IMG/VR virus record: IMGVR_UViG_3300042946_000263
Span: 1 to 64,000 of that record
Reading direction: 5' to 3' (one strand)
Length of the DNA: 64,000 nucleotides
DNA from: a virus
The notes beneath the pieces are model-generated. The model was given only the letters and a program-made list of their open reading frames with translations. It made no database searches and was not told where the DNA came from. This document shows, piece after piece, positions 58,001-64,000 of the stretch (its first letter is position 1; every line of letters starts with the position of its first letter). Position numbers and translations under genes: made by a program.

Positions 58001-60247
58001 CCAATCTTCTATGATTCAGATAATACTGGTTATTATGTAGATCCTAATAATACATCAAACCTCAACGGTTTAAATATTGGTGGTTTTCCTGCTTGGAAGT
58101 ATTCAACAACATACACAACATCCACTGACTGGAATACTATACTTCCTGCGGCTTATTCAATCAGACTTGATGAAATTCAAAATGGCACCGGATGGTCAAA
58201 TGGTCCAAGCAGTGCATATGCATATGGTGCTCTTTTCTCTTGGGCTGCGGCGAACCATGCGCTTCAGTTGTATGTACCTCATACCGCTTCAGGATCTAAC
58301 AATGGTATGTGGTATAGAACTGCATGGGTTCCAGGAACCACATGGAACAATGGTTATGCTTGGGCCAGAATCCTAGATTCTGCTAACTATTCTTCATACT
58401 GTAACTTTGGTACAAACAACGTATATGGTGCTATTTACTATGATGGAAATGATACAGGATATTACTGTAATCCAAACGGTATATCTTCTCTATGGTCAGT
58501 GAATATTAGAGGTGATGCCAATTCTACTAATTACCAGAACCAGATACATTTCTGGGGTTCAACCAGCACCACAACTTCCGCTATTGGTTTTAAATCAAAC
58601 GGAGGATCCTTTACTAATCCGACTGGTAACGGCGACGGTTATAATACATATTTCACAATGGACTCAGATGGAAGAGGATGGGTGTTCCGTCGAGGCACCG
58701 GTGGTAACGATTTCAGTGCTGCTTATACATCTGGTTGGATTCTTAATAATGGTGTTTGGCAGTCTAATGCCAGTATGCGTTCACCAATCTTTTATGATTC
58801 CAATGATACTGCTTACTATTGTAATCCTAATAGCTTATCAGTTCTATCAGGAATAGAAGTAGGCGGATTAGGAAGATCAAGTTCACATTGTATCGGCTCA
58901 AATCTTTCCGGTGGTATTGCTTGGAATAATTCTCAACTCGAAATAAGAAATACAAATGGTGGCAATGTTGGTATAGCGTTCCATAGAGCAGGTTATACTT
59001 CTGTGCCGCTATATCATGACGGAGGATCGCAATTACGTTGTGGTGGAAATCTAATCGGCGATAGTGATATAAGAGCGCCAATCTTCTATGATTTAAACGA
59101 CACTGCATATTATGTAAATCCAAATGATGTTTCATACATGGTCGAACCAAGAATGGCATGGCGATCACTGATCGGTAACCAGAACTACGACGGCTGTTTG
59201 TATGATGGAGGATATGATTATAGACCTGGTATCACTATTAGAGGTAACTATCCTCATCTGAATCTAGTTTCTTCCGGAATCAATAACACATCTCATGGAC
59301 CAACACTAAGATTTATGGCTTATGATACCGCCGGAGCGACATCAGGAAACTATAAGCATTGGGTTATAGGTACATCGGGCACAAATGCTGTCAGACTTTC
59401 AATTGGTTATGCTTCTAACAATGCTAACCCACATGAAGGTATCTATGGTTGGGGTTCTGTTGCTATGTGGTTTGAAAATGATAGTAACGTCTACTGTAAT
59501 GCAAGTATTCGTCCTACTATCATGTATGATAGAAATGATACTGGTTATTATTGTGATCCTAATGGAACATCTTTCTTGAACGTAGTTGGATTGGGGACAA
59601 CTGGATACGAAGGTCGTTTCCAGGTTTATAATGGTGGTACTGTAGCAGCATCCTTTATGGGCGGTTGGGGTCAGTATGGTAAGGTCATTCAATTAAGAAC
59701 TGACGGCGCTGGTGGTCAAGATGGTCCAATGCTATGGTTCCACAAAGCTGGCGCCAAACACTGGGCTTGTGGTATTAGACCATATTCCGGAGACAACAGT
59801 TTCTGGATTTCTGAAGATTCTTATAACGGTTCTTGGGGTTCAGAGAGACTTAGACTCGAACCAGGCGGAAACCTATTGGTTACAGGTAACGTAACTGCCT
59901 ACTGGTCAGATCGTCGTCTGAAAAAGAACGTCGAAACCCTTGAAAACTCTATCGATGTTGTTAAGAAGTTAAGAGGTGTTATTTTCCAGTGGAACGAAAC
60001 TGGTAAAGGTATCTTCAATGGTTCTGATGAACCAGAAACTGGATTTATTGCACAGGAAGTCCAGGAACATATTCCTTCTGCTGTAAGAGAAAACAAACTA
60101 GCTAAAGCAGAAGATGGTTCTCACTACCTAACAATCGACCAAGACAAGATCGTTCCTTATCTTGTTGAGGCAATCAAAGAACAGCAAGAAATGATTGAGA
60201 CTATGAAACAAGAAATGAGCGATTTGAAAAAACTGATAAATAGTTAA
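55022..60247 (+). CDS. Giant tail fibre 1 with S74 self-cleaving chaperone domain, 1741 aa
   Basis: N-terminal fibre module (MANTVFKLRRSSVAGKVPNT, IGELAINLTDKKLF). Residues about 310-570 are tandem repeats of about 24 residues (AAYSNSVSYVDSKIATANSA). Then a module shared with fibre 2 (RDASDGIWKVYDNY), and five repeats of PIFYDSDNTGYYVDPN type in the shaft. The end (YWSDRRLKKNVETLENSIDV, then GFIAQEVQEHIPSAV) is the Peptidase_S74 intramolecular chaperone with the catalytic Ser in WSDRRLKKN; such domains fold the fibre and then cut themselves off. Probably a main receptor-binding fibre. Confidence 0.85.
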   Translation: MANTVFKLRRSSVAGKVPNTSTVAIGELAINLTDKKLFSSDGSLVFEIGANLTDLQVSNNITTSNINVTDTALFQNVAVFHDVAIFGAISANSSNGAAGLVLTSNGSGVYWAPAGGSATGPVRQQFTGDGNTTTFAISGGYESNTVSVFLNGVMLHNGLEANVQSGVNVVISPAPANGALIDVVGYSVITSTSYLTIGNTSISGNVISIGNSSVNTQIVPGNVYLNGSTLVIGNTSSNITIDSTTISIAGATINTSSFSGTANNTLYVGSVASNDVVSNTSLQANLTVIRSDIANSYSNSVNYTSFAIGTANLAMVANADAAYSNATSYTDSKIATANSAIVANASAAYSNSVFYTDSKIATANAAIVANASAAYSNSVSYVDTQIAIANSAIVANASSAYSNSVSYVDSKISTANSAIVANASAAYSNSVTYIDSSIGVANAGIVANASAAYSNAVTYIDSSIGVTNAAIVANASAAYSNAISYTDSKIATANTSMVANAAAAYSNSVTYTDTKIATANAAITGNAATAYSNATSYTDSKIATANAAITANASAAYTNATSYSSNASNISSGTVAEARLPYRMNQDVRNTDNVTFGQMTLTGNLVVSGNVNIIGANNLSLVDNMIYLNSNSTVSNPDIGIAGNYNDGTYYHTGFFRDASDGIWKVYDNYAPEPDANVWIDTTNTTFHIANFQANALFLGNTSSFWVVANTSGVHAPAVNTVNVVISGGISANGTYGSAGQSLVSNGTGAYWATAGATLNANNTDSSTYYIGLSSGSSGAWTNAVVSTSKLYFVPSTGTLTVGSATVNSTNYSGTSNNSAYLGGTAAASYLLSSTASSTYLPLSGGTITGTTTVNGDVRIFKNGADSINSHLYFASAGNSQAWNWQLDSSGNAALWGYPNSAAWSKVCYFTPTGNLFASNDISCGSRFHFTAAGAWTGGSYGLIGMNWGGAAGTYKNFAVFDYPNGRAMFTVNGQTRDVEIFGISYAYGSSRSPIFYDSDNTGYYVDPNNTSNLNGLNIGGFPAWKYSTTYTTSTDWNTILPAAYSIRLDEIQNGTGWSNGPSSAYAYGALFSWAAANHALQLYVPHTASGSNNGMWYRTAWVPGTTWNNGYAWARILDSANYSSYCNFGTNNVYGAIYYDGNDTGYYCNPNGISSLWSVNIRGDANSTNYQNQIHFWGSTSTTTSAIGFKSNGGSFTNPTGNGDGYNTYFTMDSDGRGWVFRRGTGGNDFSAAYTSGWILNNGVWQSNASMRSPIFYDSNDTAYYCNPNSLSVLSGIEVGGLGRSSSHCIGSNLSGGIAWNNSQLEIRNTNGGNVGIAFHRAGYTSVPLYHDGGSQLRCGGNLIGDSDIRAPIFYDLNDTAYYVNPNDVSYMVEPRMAWRSLIGNQNYDGCLYDGGYDYRPGITIRGNYPHLNLVSSGINNTSHGPTLRFMAYDTAGATSGNYKHWVIGTSGTNAVRLSIGYASNNANPHEGIYGWGSVAMWFENDSNVYCNASIRPTIMYDRNDTGYYCDPNGTSFLNVVGLGTTGYEGRFQVYNGGTVAASFMGGWGQYGKVIQLRTDGAGGQDGPMLWFHKAGAKHWACGIRPYSGDNSFWISEDSYNGSWGSERLRLEPGGNLLVTGNVTAYWSDRRLKKNVETLENSIDVVKKLRGVIFQWNETGKGIFNGSDEPETGFIAQEVQEHIPSAVRENKLAKAEDGSHYLTIDQDKIVPYLVEAIKEQQEMIETMKQEMSDLKKLINS
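55970..56720 (+). repeat. Tandem ~72-bp repeats inside giant fibre 1
   Basis: About ten copies of a unit coding AAYSNSVSYTDSKIATANAAIVAN. Two neighbouring copies near 56310-56450 are nearly identical at the DNA level, which points to recent duplication. Periodicity of about 24 residues suits a helical or trimeric shaft. Confidence 0.8.
60235..60242 (+). promoter_or_regulatory. Possible late promoter GATAAATA
   Basis: One base off TATAAATA, overlapping the stop of fibre 1, 36 bases before the ATG at 60271, matching the spacing at the exact sites. Confidence 0.45.
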
Positions 60248-60270
60248 AAAACAAATAATAAAGGCAAAAA

Positions 60271-63200
60271 ATGGCTCAGAATAGAGAAATTGGCGAACTT
60301 GGTCAAGTTGTAACAGTCAATACAGCTGCAGAAAGCGTTAGCGTTGGTAACACTGTTATCCATACTATCGGAATAACTGTAGGTAATACTTCCATTCATA
60401 GTAATGGTATTACTATTTCTGGCCAGTCTATGAACAACACTTCATATCCAGGCACAGCAAATAACACTCTTTATGTCGGGTCAGTAACGGCTAATGATGT
60501 TGTTTCTAATACAGACCTTCAAGCTAATTTAGTTGTCATTAGATCAGATATAGCCAACTCCTATTCTAATACAGTTTCATATATCAGTAGTTCTATAGAA
60601 ACTGCTAACGCTGCAATGGTTGCTAATGCTGCAGCAGCCTATTCTAACTCTGTAACATATACTGATACCAAGATATTCACGGCTAATGCTGCTATAGTTG
60701 CTAATGCTTCTGCTGCATATTCTAACGCTGTGAGTTATACGGATAATGCATATTCCAATGCAGTATCATATATCAACAGTTCTATTGGAACTTCTAATGC
60801 TGCTATAGTTGCTAATGCTTCTGCTGCATATTCTAACGCTGTTACATATACAGATACTAAGATTGGAACAGCTAACCTAGCAATTGCTGATGCATACTCT
60901 AACTCCGTTTCTTATACTGATTCTAAGATAGCAACAGCTAACCTAGCAATCGCTAACGCATATTCTAATGCAATTTCTTATGCAGACTCAAAGATAGCTA
61001 CTGCTAACTCTGCTATAACAGCTAATGCGTCAGCTGCATATTCTAATGCAGTTTCGTATACTGATTCTAAAATTGCTACTGCGAATCTAGCGATTGCTGA
61101 CGCATATTCGAATTCGGTCAGTTATACAGATTCAAAGATAACTACCGCTAATTCAGCCATAACAGCTAATGCGTCAGCAGCGTATAGCAACTCCGTTTCT
61201 TACACAGATTCAAAGATAGCTACTGCTAATGCCGCTATCTCTAGTGCATACTCCAACTCCGTTTCTTACACAGATTCAAAGATAGCTATCGCCAATTCAG
61301 CCATAACAGCTAATGCTTCTGCAGCATATTCTAATGCCACAACATACGCATCAAACGCTTCTAATATTTCTTCCGGAACTGTAGCTGAAGCTAGACTTCC
61401 ATACAGAATGGATCAGAATGTCAGAACTTCTGATTCTGTAGAATTTAAAGGTATGACCCTAACTGGAAACCTTGTTGTTTCTGGTAATGTTAACATTGTT
61501 GGTGCGAATAATCTTTCGCTAGTCGATAATATGATTTACCTAAATTCTAACAGCACTGTTTCCAATCCAGATCTTGGATTTGCTGGTAATTATAACGATG
61601 GTACTTATCGCCATACTGGGTTTTTCAGAGACGCCAGCGATGGTATCTGGAAAGTTTTTGACAATTATGGACCAGAACCAGATGCTAGTCCTTATATAGA
61701 CACTTCAAATACAACTTTCCATCTAGCTAATTTTCAAGCGAACAACTATTTCGCAGGTAACACAACATCTAACTGGTTTGTTGCTAACAATTCTGGCGCA
61801 TATGCTACTAAATTCTATGACATCAATAATACTGCTTATTATCTAGACCCTGCTTCTACCTCTTTGTTGAACGGGTTGATAGTAGGATATGGAGGAACAT
61901 CATCAACTATCACAATGTATGATAGTGATAATGGTAATAGATTCATTCATGCCAATTCTGGTAGATTAGGATTCTTAAATCTTGCTGCTGATGGTTGGTG
62001 GGCATGGAACGATGACAGTGGTAACTGGTTTTCTGCAACTTCTAGTAGATCACCAATCTTCTATGATTCGGACAATACTGCTTATTATATTGATGCCGCA
62101 TCAACCTCTGTTTTAAATGCTGCGATCATTGGTGGTCATACATATTCATCTTACAATACCAGTAACATTCAGATAAACACCGCAGGAAATAGTTCTGTAG
62201 GATTGTTGATGAAAAACTCTGGTGGTACTTTTGGTTTCCAATTGTATGGTGGATCCGGAACCGAATATGGGTTCCTTGGATCTTCTTGGGGCAATTGGGA
62301 TATGCAGAAAACCGTTGGCGGTAATCTATATCTAAATAACAATACAAATTATTATCTGAACCCACCAAGTGCGTCGTTACTAAGCACACTAACTCTCAAT
62401 GGCGGAACGAGCAATCCATTAAACGTCAGAACTTCTTCTGCTGGGCCATGGGCTATCCACTTAACTCGTGATGATTTGTCAAATTCTGTTAGTGTTTACA
62501 ACGCAGGTGGTTATTGGTATTTCAGCTCTTATGTTGCTTCTGGTGGTTCTTTCCGTGCTCCGATCTTCTATGATTCTGATAATACTGCATACTACATCGA
62601 TCCGAATAATACATCGAGCGTGTTAGGTATCACACTCAACGGTAAAATTAATTTTCCATCAGGTTCAGGCGGTGGTACTACTTTCTCTGCCAATCATTAC
62701 AGTATGGGCGAAGATATTGCTGATGGTGGATGGTCACATCCCCATTACTCAGATTTGATTATTGGTTATCATACTGGTATTCGTATTGGCGCATCATATT
62801 CTGGCATAAGATTCTATAATAATTCACCAACAACAGATGCTAATAACGATGGTAATGGTGACGGTGGTGAAGCATTACTTATGACTGTTGGTGGCCATGC
62901 TGGTGGATTTGTTACCGCTCACGAATCAATACGTTCTCCAATTTTTTATGATTCTAATAATACTGCTTATTATGTTGATCCTAACTCCACAACATCACTA
63001 AGAACTGTTGGTAGTTGGAGAGCAGATTCATCATCATGGGACGGCGAGTATTCTGGTAAAATTCAATATCACGGTAGTAACTGGTATTTTCAAGCTGCAA
63101 GCGAATGGATTTTCAGAAATTCCGGTGGCTCCAATGTATTTTATGTCAATCAATCTGGAACAATATATGCGCCATTTTGGTATGATTCTAATAATACCGC

Positions 63201-64000
63201 AAGATATGTTGATCCTAACTCCACAACTCTACTCGAAGATTGTAGAGCAAGCATCTTCTATGATATTTATGATACAAACTATTATGTTCAAGCAAGATCG
63301 ATTTCATATCTAAATGATATTAGACCTAACATCATCTATGATCGTAATGATACTTATTACTACAATGATCTTAATGCGGGTAGAAGATTTGCTGGAAGAA
63401 CATACATTCATGAGTGGATCGAGTTCGTAAACTTCACTGGACTATATTCACCAAACAATGGCGCCCATTTTCATCCAAATGATTTGTCTTATGGGTCGTG
63501 GCGTTCAAGAGGATCTAGAAATGGTTGGGCAGGTATCGAATTTGATGCGTCACAGAATATTTCATTGATGATCAATACTGCTGGCACCGTTCAAGGATTT
63601 CATAACAATGCTGTGGGATGGAGACTTTATATCGAAAACGGAACAGGCCACTTCCCAGGAAACGTTATTGCTTATTGGTCAGATAGAAGACTCAAAGAAA
63701 ATTTGAGACCAATTGGTAACGAGGCAACTCAAATATTGTCTAAACTGACAGCCTATAGATTTAACTGGAATAATAAGGTAAAAGATTTCCATGCTGAAAT
63801 CGAACCAGGTAAAGAAGAAATCGGTCTTATCGCACAGGAAGTTCAGGCCGCCATTCCGGACGCTGTTGTCATTAATAGATCAGCTAATAAAGCACACATC
63901 GATGGAACAGAATCAGAATCAGAATATCTAACAATCAATTGGAACAAGATCACTCCATTGTTGGTTCAGGCCTTAAATGATACAACAAAAGAACTTAATG
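60271..64000 (+). CDS. Giant tail fibre 2 with S74 chaperone domain (3' truncated)
   Basis: Open to the end of the window with no stop. MAQNREIGELGQVVTVNTAA at the start, then the same ~24-residue repeats as fibre 1 (SAAYSNAVSYTDSKIATANL), the shared RDASDGIWKVFDNY module, and about eight repeats of the PIFYDSNNTAYYVDPNSTTS kind. The S74 chaperone is visible (YWSDRRLKENLRPIGNEATQ, GLIAQEVQAAIPDAV). It is a paralogue of fibre 1 with a different central tip region (WWAWNDDSGNWFSATS). At least 1243 residues are present. Confidence 0.85.
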   Translation, partial: MAQNREIGELGQVVTVNTAAESVSVGNTVIHTIGITVGNTSIHSNGITISGQSMNNTSYPGTANNTLYVGSVTANDVVSNTDLQANLVVIRSDIANSYSNTVSYISSSIETANAAMVANAAAAYSNSVTYTDTKIFTANAAIVANASAAYSNAVSYTDNAYSNAVSYINSSIGTSNAAIVANASAAYSNAVTYTDTKIGTANLAIADAYSNSVSYTDSKIATANLAIANAYSNAISYADSKIATANSAITANASAAYSNAVSYTDSKIATANLAIADAYSNSVSYTDSKITTANSAITANASAAYSNSVSYTDSKIATANAAISSAYSNSVSYTDSKIAIANSAITANASAAYSNATTYASNASNISSGTVAEARLPYRMDQNVRTSDSVEFKGMTLTGNLVVSGNVNIVGANNLSLVDNMIYLNSNSTVSNPDLGFAGNYNDGTYRHTGFFRDASDGIWKVFDNYGPEPDASPYIDTSNTTFHLANFQANNYFAGNTTSNWFVANNSGAYATKFYDINNTAYYLDPASTSLLNGLIVGYGGTSSTITMYDSDNGNRFIHANSGRLGFLNLAADGWWAWNDDSGNWFSATSSRSPIFYDSDNTAYYIDAASTSVLNAAIIGGHTYSSYNTSNIQINTAGNSSVGLLMKNSGGTFGFQLYGGSGTEYGFLGSSWGNWDMQKTVGGNLYLNNNTNYYLNPPSASLLSTLTLNGGTSNPLNVRTSSAGPWAIHLTRDDLSNSVSVYNAGGYWYFSSYVASGGSFRAPIFYDSDNTAYYIDPNNTSSVLGITLNGKINFPSGSGGGTTFSANHYSMGEDIADGGWSHPHYSDLIIGYHTGIRIGASYSGIRFYNNSPTTDANNDGNGDGGEALLMTVGGHAGGFVTAHESIRSPIFYDSNNTAYYVDPNSTTSLRTVGSWRADSSSWDGEYSGKIQYHGSNWYFQAASEWIFRNSGGSNVFYVNQSGTIYAPFWYDSNNTARYVDPNSTTLLEDCRASIFYDIYDTNYYVQARSISYLNDIRPNIIYDRNDTYYYNDLNAGRRFAGRTYIHEWIEFVNFTGLYSPNNGAHFHPNDLSYGSWRSRGSRNGWAGIEFDASQNISLMINTAGTVQGFHNNAVGWRLYIENGTGHFPGNVIAYWSDRRLKENLRPIGNEATQILSKLTAYRFNWNNKVKDFHAEIEPGKEEIGLIAQEVQAAIPDAVVINRSANKAHIDGTESESEYLTINWNKITPLLVQALNDTTKELN
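60590..61350 (+). repeat. Tandem repeats inside giant fibre 2
   Basis: The same family of about 57-72-bp units as in fibre 1 (coding AYSNSVSYTDSKIATAN), roughly ten copies with varied lengths (some units lack the AIVANASA part). The shared repeats could serve as recombination sites between the two fibre genes. Confidence 0.8.

Overview
The window is part of the genome of a large tailed phage with a T4-type (myovirus) module set. The diagnostic genes are homologues of T4 gp32, gp59, gp33, gp4, gp48, gp53, gp27, gp25, gp6, gp8 and gp26, a PAAR spike tip, and very large tail-fibre genes. Several structural proteins (the DUF4815 protein, the gp6-gp8 block, the fibre-associated small proteins) look more like those of T4-like phages of cyanobacteria and alphaproteobacteria than like T4 itself. 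The best host clue is a circularly permuted, two-piece tmRNA gene, the form used by alphaproteobacteria. A rhizobial or related alphaproteobacterial host is therefore likely, but this is inference. The sequence begins inside one gene (an ATPase-like C-terminus) and ends inside another (a second giant tail fibre).

Layout. (1) 1-14,000: dozens of short, tightly packed, mostly unknown early-type genes, usually overlapping by 1-4 bases. Many groups start from strong sigma70-like promoters (TTGAC, 16-17 bp, then GGTATAAT or similar). A small leftward cluster (3,038-4,187) carries an unusual 12-bp-periodic GGTCA repeat. 4,400-6,254 is an AT-rich island of tiny genes. (2) 14,059-18,470: larger early/middle genes: a DUF932 protein, a DUF262-HNH-like protein, a conserved unknown protein and 2-oxoglutarate/Fe(II) oxygenase-like proteins. 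(3) 18,472-22,257: small secreted proteins, a lipoprotein, the permuted tmRNA, a tRNA-Arg(UCU), two more oxygenases and a periplasmic L,D-transpeptidase. (4) 22,254-24,675: a replication/late-transcription block (gp33, metallopeptidase, gp59, gp32). (5) 24,703-29,326, leftward: gp4, two virion proteins, gp26 with a probable -1 frameshift into a 61-codon ORF, and a tape-measure-like protein with two wall-hydrolase domains. (6) 29,386-64,000, rightward: the baseplate (gp48, gp53, gp27, a split gp5, PAAR, gp25, gp6, gp7-like, gp8, DUF4815) and the fibre genes.

How it works together. Early genes are read from host-type promoters. gp33 and TATAAATA-type late promoters, placed 34-37 bases before start codons, point to T4-style late transcription. 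gp32 and gp59 serve replication. The leftward and rightward late operons build the tail. Late genes use AGA heavily, and the phage carries the matching tRNA-Arg(UCU). The most notable items are the phage-borne permuted tmRNA, the gp26 frameshift just before the tape-measure gene, the 12-bp GGTCA repeat, and the dispersed gp5 functions.
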